From: Candidatus Zhuqueibacterota bacterium
GTDB taxonomy: Bacteria; Zhuqueibacterota; Zhuqueibacteria; Residuimicrobiales; Oceaniaggregativiventaceae
NCBI GenBank assembly: GCA_014728115.1
Contig: WJME01000139.1
Location: 1 to 64,000, forward strand
Direction: 5' to 3'
Length of the DNA: 64,000 nt
Of this stretch, positions 8,733-17,619 are shown one piece after another. Position 1 is the stretch's first letter. Each line of letters starts with the position of its first letter. The translations under genes were made by a program, and so were the position numbers. The notes beneath the pieces were generated by a model. That model saw only the letters and a list, made by a program, of their open reading frames with translations, did not search any database and had not been told where the DNA came from.

Positions 8733-8770
8733 ACAAAAAAAGAGCATGCCGCGGCTTTGCAGCATGCTCT
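8733..8770 (-). terminator. Rho-independent terminator after yceI-like gene
   Basis: On the minus strand a perfect 9-bp stem (AGAGCATGC with GCATGCTCT, 12-base loop) is followed by a run of seven T before GTAAT. It lies between the YceI-like gene and the editing-domain gene, so the latter probably has its own promoter or depends on read-through. Confidence 0.85.
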
Positions 8771-8819
8771 ATATGATATGAATTATGGTTGATAAATACC
8801 AAGGATTTTCCCTGACTGA

Positions 8820-9434
8820 TTATTCTGTTGCCATACTCTCGTCCAGAAATCTCAAATCGAGCTTTACATCAAAGTCATCATAGATGAGTTTGTCTCCGAG
8901 ATTCTCAAAAAACTTTCCTGAACGAAAACGCACATCCCACAAGGTGCGGTCCAGCTTGAAATCAGCGTGGGCATGGTAACCCTCTTGCATTTTGATGATG
9001 GTCGCCGGAAAAACGATCTCGTTTGTAATCCCCTTAATGGTGAGATCCCCACTCACATGATAAAGAGAGTTTTGCTTGTCTTTGCTTTCGACGCTCTTGA
9101 GAGTCAGCACAGCTTTAGGATGTGTGGCCACGCTGAAAAAATCATCTGATTTCAAGTGGCCGGTTAATTTGGCATTCATATCAGGATCTGTCAGATCCAG
9201 CACGGTCAGACTCGCCATATCTATTTTAAACTCTCCAGATTTTACAGTTCCTTCATCCATCTTGATAGAGCCGCTGGCAAAGTTTAGAGTCCCATTGTGC
9301 TGTCCGGTTACCTTTCGGCCTATCCACTCGATTTTACTTTCGCTGGTATCCAATTGCAGAGTTTGGGCCGTGGCAAAACTGTTTAAAGCCATCAAAGTCA
9401 TCATGGATGCGATTAGTTTATATATGGTTTTCAT
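8820..9434 (-). CDS. YceI-like family periplasmic lipid-binding protein
   Basis: 204 residues with a signal peptide (KLIASMMTLMALNSFATAQ, residues 6-24). YceI proteins are periplasmic lipocalin-like barrels that bind polyisoprenoids such as ubiquinone precursors. Diagnostic stretches are LDTSESKIEWIGRKVTGQH, GTLNFASGSIKMDEG, LTGHLKSDDFFSVATHPKA, VSGDLTIKGITNEIVFPA and FKLDRTLWDVRFRSG. CAGGAGG just upstream of the ATG is the ribosome binding site. The MarR-family gene lies 16 bases upstream on the same strand; marR-yceI pairs are common in FCB genomes, so this is probably a two-gene operon under MarR control. Confidence 0.92.
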   Translation of the reverse strand: MKTIYKLIASMMTLMALNSFATAQTLQLDTSESKIEWIGRKVTGQHNGTLNFASGSIKMDEGTVKSGEFKIDMASLTVLDLTDPDMNAKLTGHLKSDDFFSVATHPKAVLTLKSVESKDKQNSLYHVSGDLTIKGITNEIVFPATIIKMQEGYHAHADFKLDRTLWDVRFRSGKFFENLGDKLIYDDFDVKLDLRFLDESMATE

Positions 9435-9450
9435 TTTATTCCTCCTGGGG

Positions 9451-9900
9451 TTAATCTCTCATTTTATCCAATAGTTGATTTAGTTGGGTAACTTGTTGTT
9501 TGTTCAAAGCCTTAAATTCATTATACAGGTTTAACATCTTGCTGTCGATTTCACTCAAAATCTGCAATCCTATCTGCGTTATAAGAATGTCTACTCGTCG
9601 ACGGTCTTTATCACAAATTTTTCGAGTCACCAATTTTTTTTGAAATAGACGGTCGACTATTCTTGATGCATTTGATGATTTATCCATCATCCGTTCGATC
9701 AATAATTGTATCGTTGCCGGGTTCGGGTATTGGCCGCGCAATATTCTGAGAATATTGTATTGCTGACGGGTCAGACCGTATTCCTTAAAAATCGGTTCAT
9801 GTTTCTCATGAATCCAGTGACTCGTGAAAATAATGTTGACCCACAATCTCTCGAGCTCATTTTTGAACGATTTTTGTTTAATTTCGTTTTCTAGTTTCAT
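9451..9900 (-). CDS. MarR family transcriptional regulator
   Basis: 149 residues. The winged-helix MarR core is plain: EYGLTRQQYNILRILRG, the recognition region IQLLIERMMDKSSNASRIVD, the wing RKICDKDRRRVDILIT, and a C-terminal dimerisation helix. A start at 9921 is possible, but MKLENEIKQKSFKNE matches the N-terminus of related FCB regulators, and the 9921 start lies inside a perfect palindrome that looks like this regulator's operator, so I use 9900. It is the first gene of the marR-yceI pair and probably represses it. The signal it senses is unknown. Confidence 0.9.
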   Translation of the reverse strand: MKLENEIKQKSFKNELERLWVNIIFTSHWIHEKHEPIFKEYGLTRQQYNILRILRGQYPNPATIQLLIERMMDKSSNASRIVDRLFQKKLVTRKICDKDRRRVDILITQIGLQILSEIDSKMLNLYNEFKALNKQQVTQLNQLLDKMRD

Positions 9901-9906
9901 GTCTAT

Positions 9907-9920
9907 TGTATGTACATACA
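9907..9920. promoter_or_regulatory. Palindromic operator candidate upstream of marR
   Basis: TGTATGTACATACA is a perfect 14-bp palindrome seven bases before the chosen marR start. MarR dimers typically bind such sites over their own promoter. The assignment is inference from symmetry and position. Confidence 0.5.
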
Positions 9921-10105
9921 TTTAATGTTTGTATTAGTAACCCGCAATTTGGCATCTTTATTCCCTTTTGAATCATTTATTTGATGTTTTGGTCAATACT
10001 CTATTTGTATTTGATACATAAATTTTTATATTGACATAACCTGTTCGGCTCACAGGCAATCATTGCCAGACTATTAGACTCAAGATCATTAAAAAAAACA
10101 TATAC

Positions 10106-10741
10106 ATGGGTAACTATCGACACATATTGTGGGATTGGAATGGCACTCTGTTGAATGACCGCTGGTTATGTGTCGATATTATGAATGGAATGTTGGCAAA
10201 ATACGGCCTTGCCCGTATAAATGAAAAAAAATATCTGGAAACCTTTGACTTTCCTGTCCGGGATTACTATACCCGATTGGGGTTTGATTTCACGCGCGTA
10301 GAATTCGAAAAGGTGGGATTGGAATTTATTGAGCACTATCAGCGACGCTGGCGAGAATGTGCCTTGCAGCCCGGAGCCCAGAAAGCCTTAAAGACATTCT
10401 CTGATTCTGGTATTTCTCAATCTGTGCTTTCCGCTGCCAATACAAATATGATTCGGCTGGGCGTTCAGCATTTTCAGTTAAACTATTTTTCTCACTTGAT
10501 CGGGCTCGATCATCACTATGCCACCAGCAAAGTTGAGATAGGTCTCTCCTATTTACGCACATTGGCAATCGATCCGGGAAAAATTTTGATGATCGGCGAT
10601 ACAGTACACGACTATCACGTAGCTCGGGAGTTGGGTATCGATTGTATCTTGTTAACCAATGGTCATCATCCCCTAACCAAATTAGAGTCTTTGTCCATAC
10701 CCTTGCTAAAATCTCTGGATCAGGTGTTTGATTATGTTTAA
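10106..10741 (+). CDS. HAD superfamily hydrolase (phosphoglycolate phosphatase-like)
   Basis: 211 residues with the HAD fold: motif I HILWDWNGTLLNDRW (nucleophile Asp10), a helical cap, motif II near LSAANTNMI, the Lys of KVEIGLSYL, and motif IV MIGDTVHDYHVAREL. The usual second Asp of motif I (DxD) is Asn12. This DWNGTLL form is seen in a recurring subfamily, but it removes the general acid of ordinary phosphatases, so the reaction is uncertain. It opens a plus-strand group with the DprA-like and AddAB-like genes 17 bases downstream. About 205 bases separate it from divergent marR; no clear promoter was identified there. Confidence 0.82.
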   Translation: MGNYRHILWDWNGTLLNDRWLCVDIMNGMLAKYGLARINEKKYLETFDFPVRDYYTRLGFDFTRVEFEKVGLEFIEHYQRRWRECALQPGAQKALKTFSDSGISQSVLSAANTNMIRLGVQHFQLNYFSHLIGLDHHYATSKVEIGLSYLRTLAIDPGKILMIGDTVHDYHVARELGIDCILLTNGHHPLTKLESLSIPLLKSLDQVFDYV

Positions 10742-10758
10742 AAAGAGCTGAACCTCTC

Positions 10759-11448
10759 ATGAAAGTATTGGAGCGAAAAATACTTCTTCCGGGCAATCGC
10801 CACTTTCCGATATGCGTACCTGAATATCGTCCCCGGCATATCATGATTATTGGTTCCCCCTTTCTATTTTCGCATCCCAAAGTGGCTTTGTTTTCCTCCA
10901 CTCACTGTCCGGGAGAACTGTTGTCCAAAGGATATGATCTGGCTCAGGCATTACGGCGTTACAGGGTCACCGTATCGAGTGGGTTTCATTCTCCGTTGGA
11001 AAAGGAAATGTTGCGCATTTTTCTCAACGGCACGCAATCCATTTTGATCGGTCAGGCTCGCAATATTTCAAAGATGAGAGTCCCTGCAATTCTCAAACCT
11101 CCATTGATGAAAGGCCGGCTGATATTTTTTTCTCCTTTTCTTTCACCCGAAATGCGGGCCAGCAGCAAAACGGCCATGGAAAGAAATCGTCTGATCGCTG
11201 CATTGTCAGAGGTGATATTCATTGTTTCTGCCTCACCGGGTGGAAAAATCGAACAATTGGCCCTCGAATTTAAAAAGCTGGGTCGTCCTGTTTTAGCGAT
11301 TAAAAGTAAATATAACGCACATCTGGAGCAGCAAGGGATTAGATGTGTCGATACTTTAATGACCTCGTTATGGTTAACAGAGTTTGGTTTTGAATTGAAA
11401 ACAGATTTAAAAGATTTACCAGGATTTTTTCAGACGATATCCTCATGA
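10759..11448 (+). CDS. DprA/Smf-like Rossmann-fold protein
   Basis: 229 residues, shorter than typical DprA and without the N-terminal SAM and C-terminal winged-helix domains. The DprA core is recognisable: VALFSSTHCPGELLSKGYDL, VTVSSGFHSPLEKEMLRIFL, a loop ending LIFFSPFLSPEM, then ERNRLIAALSEVIFIVSASP, GGKIEQLALEFKKLGRPVLA. DprA loads RecA on incoming single-stranded DNA; related Rossmann proteins also appear in defence loci. The usual GSR and SGxAxGID motifs are replaced by FSS and SGFHSPLE, so it is divergent. It lies 17 bases after the HAD gene and overlaps the AddB-like gene by four bases (ATGA), suggesting a role with that helicase-nuclease. Confidence 0.72.
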   Translation: MKVLERKILLPGNRHFPICVPEYRPRHIMIIGSPFLFSHPKVALFSSTHCPGELLSKGYDLAQALRRYRVTVSSGFHSPLEKEMLRIFLNGTQSILIGQARNISKMRVPAILKPPLMKGRLIFFSPFLSPEMRASSKTAMERNRLIAALSEVIFIVSASPGGKIEQLALEFKKLGRPVLAIKSKYNAHLEQQGIRCVDTLMTSLWLTEFGFELKTDLKDLPGFFQTISS

Positions 11449-14261
11449 AAAACAATTTTCAACACCACTTTTGCTCGTTTGATCAGTCTTTGGATGATTT
11501 TTTCTTTTCCAAACTGATTCCCCAGAATGCATTTGTCGTGGTTCCTACTGAATATCACAAGCGAGTGCTCATCCGCAAATTCATGAAACAATGGGAGCTC
11601 ACGAATACGCGATTCGCGACTATGGAAGCTTTAAAGGATATGTTGTTCAGCAGTTCTTTGCCCTTGCTAAAAGAAGAGAAACGTTCTCTGGTATTTTATA
11701 AATCTTTAACCGAGCAAGATAAACGCTTTTTTAATATCAATTCCTATTTTCAATCAATTGAATTGGGTCATCATTTTTTTGACCTATGGCAAGAATTTGC
11801 CGAAGAAGAGATAGATCCGGAACTGGATCCTCAACAGTTTCTTTTCTACGATTGTGAGCTATTGGACTGGCAATTGGATCTTTATAGCAGATTGAGGGCG
11901 ATAAAATTACAATATAAATCGCTCATCACCCAACTGGGATTCCAGGATGCCATTTTTACTCACACCCAGGAAAACCTTGATTTTTTTGCTGTCGGGCCTG
12001 CTGAACGTTTTTATGTTGTGAATCAATTCTACTTTACACGCCTGGAAAAGACCATTCTCACCCGCCTTTTATCAAAGGCAGAGGTACACATTATCAGTCA
12101 AATTCCGGCCTCTTTTATGAACCCTGACTCGCTTACAGTGGAACGGTTTGATATTGAAAAGATCTCAGAGTATAGATACCGGAATGTGAATGTCTATGAG
12201 GGCCAAAATGCTTTTGCCATGATGATGTCTGTTTTATCGACTCTGGAGAATAACAGCGAATTACGTACGGTCGTGGATCTGGATCCCACAGGAAATACCT
12301 GTCAGCCATTGATCTCGGGCAGCATATTTCAAAAAAGCCACGCCATGCCTTTTCGCTATTCTTCTTTGTATAAAACATTTTATCAGCTCTATCAGCTTTT
12401 GGATGCGATTCATATTCATGCCCAGAATAAAGTGGCTCTGTTAGACCTATCGGCACTTTTGGACGCTATCTCTTGCCAAGAGTTCATTGCTGCATTTGAT
12501 ATCAATACACAACAAGCGACAGAAGCATTACGCGACTTGATCTATACGCTATTCGATCACGAGTGCCATGCAATCGATCTTGAAGCCCAAGGCCTGAAGT
12601 ACTTTGGATGTGCAGACCACAAGGGTGTCCCTTTATTGAAGAGCATTTTACAAACTCTGAATTCGGTCGTCTCATTCGAAAGCCTTTCTGATTGGACCCA
12701 CTTTATCTCTCATTCAGACTTTTCACCGCTAAAAGTCAGCCTTGAGCATGAACATCATTGCAGTGACTTTATGGATACATTTTATCGCATGCTCATCGAT
12801 TTTGAATCCTTGGAGAGTTTGGGTATCGTTACGGACTGGACGGAAATATTTGGTCCGGCCCACAGCCCCTGGACACTGGGTAAAAATTTATTAAAGCTGT
12901 TCCTCGATTATATGAAAGCCAAAACAATTCAATTGAGTCTGGAGGAAACAGCTCAACCCAGTGCCAGACGCACTTTGTTGTTGGATACGCGTAACATCGA
13001 CTATGATTCTGTGGTACTGATCAATGTTTTGGAAGGGAAGTTGCCTCATGCCAAACAAACCCTCTTTTTATTTACCGAACGCCAGCGTCACTATCTGGGT
13101 TTAAAGACGTATGAAGATATCCGGTTAAGAGAAAAGTATTATTTTTTTCGCCTGGTTCTGACGTCAGATACGGTGTTTATATTTACCCAAAATGATATAG
13201 AAAGTAATATCCAGACCAGTTCTTTTGTGGAAGAATTAAAGTGGATTGTTCCGTTCAAGGCTGTTCAGGTACGAGAGCCCTCCTATGTAGAAATAATGAA
13301 TTCATTCTTCCGGCATTGCGATTACAGAGCTCCTTTTCGCGTTAAAGAATCGTTTTTCGCGCTTTCCTTTTCACCTGAAGACCTTGGCGAATCACTCGAT
13401 CTCACGATTTATAGTTTATCGGATTTGGCAGACAATCCTTTTGTCTACTATATCAGACATGTAGGCGGGGTGGATGAACCCTCTTTTCGGACCTACAGCG
13501 TGTTATCCAAAAGGCTTTTGGGAAATTTTGCCCACGATTTTATGAATGCGATTTGGACTCACTGGATGGCCCAAGAGCAGCAGCGCTTGGATATAGAAAC
13601 ACTGAGCAGTAACGACTATTTATACCAGATCCTGAACCGCCTATTGGACCACCCCAAATATCTATATCTTTTGCCCGAAGGTCATGTTCGGGTTTATTTT
13701 GATCATATCCTTGTCCCTTTATTGATAGATGGTGCGCGCAATTTATTTTCATATTTGAAGGAACTGGAGCTCGATCAACGACTGCTGAGATTTATCCCGG
13801 AACAGGAACACAGTACCCGGCAGGAACGACAATACAAAACCTTATTGCCGTCCGCCGAAAATCCATTGCAAAAAAATGTCCGTTTCAGAATGCGGGCGGA
13901 CTTGAGAATAGAGGATCTCGATGGATCCGACGTTTATATCTTTGATTATAAAACCGGGAAACATTTGCCACAAAAAGACCAACTCGTCCTCTATTCATGG
14001 TTTTACTATATCAATAAAGCGGACGATCGTTTCGACCGAATTAACAGTTATTTTGTCTCTTTGTTTGAAAAAGAGATCGTTGAAATGCGCAAAGGAAGTA
14101 AGGATCCACAAACCCTTTTTCAGGATATCAAGGAAACCCTTTTGGATATTCTCTTTTCACTTTTAGGCCAGGGATATGCCTTGCCTCCACAAAAATCCAA
14201 AGCCGAAAAAATGGGTGATATAACCCGGAATGATCTAAAAAGAAAAACTCTAGTGGTCTAG
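11445..14261 (+). CDS. AddB/RecB-like PD-(D/E)XK nuclease subunit
   Basis: 938 residues. The C-terminal nuclease domain is clear (about 810-850): RMRADLRIEDLDG and VYIFDYKTGKHLPQKDQ, with the Asp and DYK residues of the PD-(D/E)XK active site. The rest looks like an inactivated superfamily-1 helicase: VLINVLEGKLPHAKQTLFLF and LREKYYFFRLVLTSDTVFIF resemble AddB motifs, but I see no Walker A motif at the N-terminus. Nor do I see the cysteines that hold the 4Fe-4S cluster of Bacillus AddB. The gene sits between the DprA-like gene (4-base overlap) and the AddA-like gene (5-base gap). Together they probably form a double-strand-break processing enzyme that feeds RecA. Confidence 0.82.
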   Translation: MKNNFQHHFCSFDQSLDDFFFSKLIPQNAFVVVPTEYHKRVLIRKFMKQWELTNTRFATMEALKDMLFSSSLPLLKEEKRSLVFYKSLTEQDKRFFNINSYFQSIELGHHFFDLWQEFAEEEIDPELDPQQFLFYDCELLDWQLDLYSRLRAIKLQYKSLITQLGFQDAIFTHTQENLDFFAVGPAERFYVVNQFYFTRLEKTILTRLLSKAEVHIISQIPASFMNPDSLTVERFDIEKISEYRYRNVNVYEGQNAFAMMMSVLSTLENNSELRTVVDLDPTGNTCQPLISGSIFQKSHAMPFRYSSLYKTFYQLYQLLDAIHIHAQNKVALLDLSALLDAISCQEFIAAFDINTQQATEALRDLIYTLFDHECHAIDLEAQGLKYFGCADHKGVPLLKSILQTLNSVVSFESLSDWTHFISHSDFSPLKVSLEHEHHCSDFMDTFYRMLIDFESLESLGIVTDWTEIFGPAHSPWTLGKNLLKLFLDYMKAKTIQLSLEETAQPSARRTLLLDTRNIDYDSVVLINVLEGKLPHAKQTLFLFTERQRHYLGLKTYEDIRLREKYYFFRLVLTSDTVFIFTQNDIESNIQTSSFVEELKWIVPFKAVQVREPSYVEIMNSFFRHCDYRAPFRVKESFFALSFSPEDLGESLDLTIYSLSDLADNPFVYYIRHVGGVDEPSFRTYSVLSKRLLGNFAHDFMNAIWTHWMAQEQQRLDIETLSSNDYLYQILNRLLDHPKYLYLLPEGHVRVYFDHILVPLLIDGARNLFSYLKELELDQRLLRFIPEQEHSTRQERQYKTLLPSAENPLQKNVRFRMRADLRIEDLDGSDVYIFDYKTGKHLPQKDQLVLYSWFYYINKADDRFDRINSYFVSLFEKEIVEMRKGSKDPQTLFQDIKETLLDILFSLLGQGYALPPQKSKAEKMGDITRNDLKRKTLVV

Positions 14262-14266
14262 AAAGA

Positions 14267-17200
14267 ATGGACACATTTATCAATAAAGTCATTCGAGCCA
14301 GTGCCGGTACAGGAAAAACCTATCGTTTGTCCCTGGAGTTTATCGGACTCTTGTTGCAATTCAAATCTCTGAATATTCATTTCAGTCAGATTCTGGTTAT
14401 CACCTTTACCAAGAAAGCGACTGCTGAAATCAGAGAGCGGATTTTTTCTCATCTGGAGAACTTGATTGAGCGAACCAAAGCCGGTCAAATACTCGAAGAG
14501 AATTTGACTGATCTTTTGAATTTACGAATTACTGATCATGATCGTGCATATTTGCGATCCGTATACAAAGAAATGTTGACCAACAAACATCAGGTCCAAA
14601 TCAGTACCATAGATTCTTTTACGCAATCCATATTCAAAGCTGTTATCGCTCCATATTTAGGTCTGGCACAATTCGAGATCGTGAATGAAATAGAAGATCG
14701 GGTGCTCGATGAGGTCAGCGAAATTCTGTTAAAAGACGAATCCCTGCATCGCCTGGAACATTTGTTTTTGCGATCCAGGAAACGGCAACTCGATGATTAC
14801 CGTCATCTCGTGAGATCAATTATCGACAAGAGGTGGTTATTAGCGTTATTGGACACACAATCCCCTGTTGACGATGAAACCACAAAGAATAAACTTTATG
14901 AGCAGTTTTATGCTCTCTTTGATCAGGTATTGGATAGATTTGCCGAGTATCTCAAAGCCGATGCAAAGGCAGATGAACCGGCATCGTCGGTGTTGAAAAA
15001 TGATTATGTCTCGTTTTGGAATCTGGATCCTGGTGACAGTAATTGGATAGAAAATGTTCGTGAGAGATGCAGAGACCAGTCCTTTCTCCTAGATCATCAT
15101 AGATTAATGCTTGAAAAAACGTTTTGGAATGGAAATAAATGCTTAAGAAAAGCAAAGCATAAAGAGTTGATGACTGAATTATCCGAAAAGTTGACAGATG
15201 CAACCGATGCTTTGGCAAGCTGGATATTTGTCATAAAGTGGCAGCAAGAAGAAAAAGAGCTGCTCGACATGGCTCATATGATTATTGAAAGCTATGAAAA
15301 AATTGCATTTCGGGACAAGAAATTTACTCATGGGGATATTTCTTATCTCACCTTCCGATATCTCTATGATCCCAATCTCTCCCTCGTTGCGGATGGTTGT
15401 GTAACCAACTCTTTTTACGAATATCTCACTGCGATCATTCGTTTTATCATGGTCGACGAATTCCAAGATACTTCGATTTTACAATTCCGTATCCTTTTGC
15501 CCATGATCAGGGAGCTGATCAGCGGTGCCGGCATCAAACCCTATGGTGGGGTGATCATCGTGGGAGATGAAAAACAATCCATCTATGGTTGGCGGGGTGG
15601 AATGCGGGAATTGCTTTTGGGCATACCTAACATTCTTCATGATCCTGTACAATTGCAGCTCGACACGTCATTTCGCAGCTCTCCTCAGGTCGTCGAATTT
15701 ATCAATCGGGTTTTTGGTCATTCACACCTCCATAATGACCTGGCTGAAAATGATCTCGAATGGCCCTTTTTTCCGAGCAAGACCGCCCGCAAGAATCTTG
15801 CAGGATCGGTCAGAGTGCATCTGGAAAATTATGCAAAGAATAAAGAGTTACCTTCAGACTATCAACGTATCCGTGAGTGGGTGAGAAAATTCCTTGCCCC
15901 GGAGATGCGCAATTTTAGAGGAAACTGTGCCGTCCTGGCACGAAAAAATTCGACGCTTGAAACCATAGCGTCCTTTCTGGACGAGGAAGGGCTTGACTAT
16001 GTCCTTGAATCAGCCAATTCACTCATCGATCACCGCTCTTTAAAACCATTGATGCATTTGTTGCGCTTTTTAGTCTATGACCACGTCTATGATCTGTTCT
16101 GCTTTCTGCGTTCCGATGTTGTTTTGCTGGACAGTGAGAATTTAAAGCGAGCACTCGATTACTGGAGAGTTCTCAAGAAAAATAATGACCCGGCCCCAAT
16201 CACTCGATTGCTCGAGTCCATGCAAGATCATCCGGCGGTGAAAAAAGTGATCGATCTACGAAAGCTTGTTTTTGAAAACGGACATGTCGGAAGGAAAACA
16301 TCTGGTACATTTGCCGGGGTAATGGATCTGGTGAAAACGGCTATTGAAGAATTCAACTGGGCCCACCATTTTCCTCTTGAATCGGATCTAAAAAATATCA
16401 ATTCTTTTATTCATATCATCATCAAATTCGAGTCGGATCATCGCGAACACGAAAAGTCTTTGAAAGGATTTCTTGATTTTTGCGCTGAAAACAATCAGGC
16501 CGACTGGTTCAAACAGAGCAGCCTCTCTGAACAGGATGCTGTCGTGCTGCTCAGTATCCACAAGGCCAAAGGATTAGAGTTTGACCGGGTCTATGTCATA
16601 TGGGACTTTTCTTCATATGCCTCAGGTACTCGGGCTTCCCTTAAAGATTATGCTTCTTTTGACTCAAATTTCGAATTGCAAGACTTTGCCATGACCTTTA
16701 ATTATGACTATCTTTTACCTCACACACCAAAGAGAGTTTTGCACGCTTTGAAAGAGAATCAAAAAGATATCGAGACCTTAAATACCCTTTATGTGGCCCT
16801 GACTCGTCCCAAAAAGCATCTGTTTTTTTTCGGATTGTATGAGAGCAAGCAAGGGTTGGAGGTATTTTTAAAAAACAGTGACTCCTATATCGATCGCTGG
16901 TGGCTTTCTTCACTGATTATGACCTGTCATGAAATAGGAGCTGTTTCTGAACAAGGAGGGCATTTCCAGTTTCAGTGGAATGAACTGGATGATGAGATCA
17001 GTGAAACGGCTGTTGAACGAGATTCTATGGGTATTTCATCCTATACACTGGATGTTTTAAACTATGTACCCCGGCAGGGAGTGGAACAAAAACTCCAGGA
17101 TTCTTTTCGAGATTTTATTTCGCGTCACCGGCATACTGACCGGGGTAATGTTGTCCATTACTATTTGTCATGGATCATTTATGCGACTGCTCCAGAGTTG

Positions 17201-17593
17201 GAGCAAGCTCGGCAACGCACACTGATACATTATGGAAATTTGCTCGATCGGCAGGATATCGCTCAATTGTTGGATCATACAGATGAGATGATAAAAAGTC
17301 AAACATGGCTCTTTGAGGATCGATGGAATCCTGTTTTTACAGAATATACAATTTTTTATCGTCCCAAATCTGCACTCAACATCTCTGGTGAAAAAGAAAT
17401 CCGCATCGACAGATTGATGATCGATCATGCGGTAAAGACCATTCAAATTGTCGATTTTAAAACGGGTGATTATGAAGAGGACCAACTCGATGCTTATAAA
17501 GAGGCCATAGAACAGTTGTCCTTTGTTCAAGAAAAGCAATATCGCGTCAACACCAGGATCGTATTTATCCCATTACCCGAACTATATGCGTGA
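14267..17593 (+). CDS. AddA/RecB-like UvrD-family helicase-nuclease
   Basis: 1108 residues, an SF1A helicase with a C-terminal nuclease. Motif I is RASAGTGKTYRLSLEF (residues 10-25); motif Ia is LVITFTKKATAEIRERI; motif II is FIMVDEFQDTS; motif III is IIVGDEKQSIYGWRGG; motif IV includes LDTSFRSSPQVVEF; motif V is VVLLSIHKAKGLEFDRVYV; motif VI is LNTLYVALTRPKKHLFFF. The nuclease motif near 1045-1068 is EIRIDRLMID followed by IVDFKTGDYEEDQ. It unwinds and degrades DNA ends in partnership with the upstream AddB-like subunit. AddA size is usually 1100-1250, so it is complete. It ends 26 bases before the convergent DUF4097 gene. Confidence 0.9.
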   Translation: MDTFINKVIRASAGTGKTYRLSLEFIGLLLQFKSLNIHFSQILVITFTKKATAEIRERIFSHLENLIERTKAGQILEENLTDLLNLRITDHDRAYLRSVYKEMLTNKHQVQISTIDSFTQSIFKAVIAPYLGLAQFEIVNEIEDRVLDEVSEILLKDESLHRLEHLFLRSRKRQLDDYRHLVRSIIDKRWLLALLDTQSPVDDETTKNKLYEQFYALFDQVLDRFAEYLKADAKADEPASSVLKNDYVSFWNLDPGDSNWIENVRERCRDQSFLLDHHRLMLEKTFWNGNKCLRKAKHKELMTELSEKLTDATDALASWIFVIKWQQEEKELLDMAHMIIESYEKIAFRDKKFTHGDISYLTFRYLYDPNLSLVADGCVTNSFYEYLTAIIRFIMVDEFQDTSILQFRILLPMIRELISGAGIKPYGGVIIVGDEKQSIYGWRGGMRELLLGIPNILHDPVQLQLDTSFRSSPQVVEFINRVFGHSHLHNDLAENDLEWPFFPSKTARKNLAGSVRVHLENYAKNKELPSDYQRIREWVRKFLAPEMRNFRGNCAVLARKNSTLETIASFLDEEGLDYVLESANSLIDHRSLKPLMHLLRFLVYDHVYDLFCFLRSDVVLLDSENLKRALDYWRVLKKNNDPAPITRLLESMQDHPAVKKVIDLRKLVFENGHVGRKTSGTFAGVMDLVKTAIEEFNWAHHFPLESDLKNINSFIHIIIKFESDHREHEKSLKGFLDFCAENNQADWFKQSSLSEQDAVVLLSIHKAKGLEFDRVYVIWDFSSYASGTRASLKDYASFDSNFELQDFAMTFNYDYLLPHTPKRVLHALKENQKDIETLNTLYVALTRPKKHLFFFGLYESKQGLEVFLKNSDSYIDRWWLSSLIMTCHEIGAVSEQGGHFQFQWNELDDEISETAVERDSMGISSYTLDVLNYVPRQGVEQKLQDSFRDFISRHRHTDRGNVVHYYLSWIIYATAPELEQARQRTLIHYGNLLDRQDIAQLLDHTDEMIKSQTWLFEDRWNPVFTEYTIFYRPKSALNISGEKEIRIDRLMIDHAVKTIQIVDFKTGDYEEDQLDAYKEAIEQLSFVQEKQYRVNTRIVFIPLPELYA

Positions 17594-17619
17594 CGATCAT
17601 TGTGCTTCCCTGGCATTCT

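Noticed and set aside
10055-10067. GGCAATCATTGCC palindrome upstream of the HAD gene
   Set aside because: Only 13 bp, no adjacent regulator known to bind it and no promoter placed; too weak to call.
15179-15466. 95-codon open frame antisense to the AddA-like gene
   Set aside because: It lies inside the helicase region around motif II; a shadow frame.
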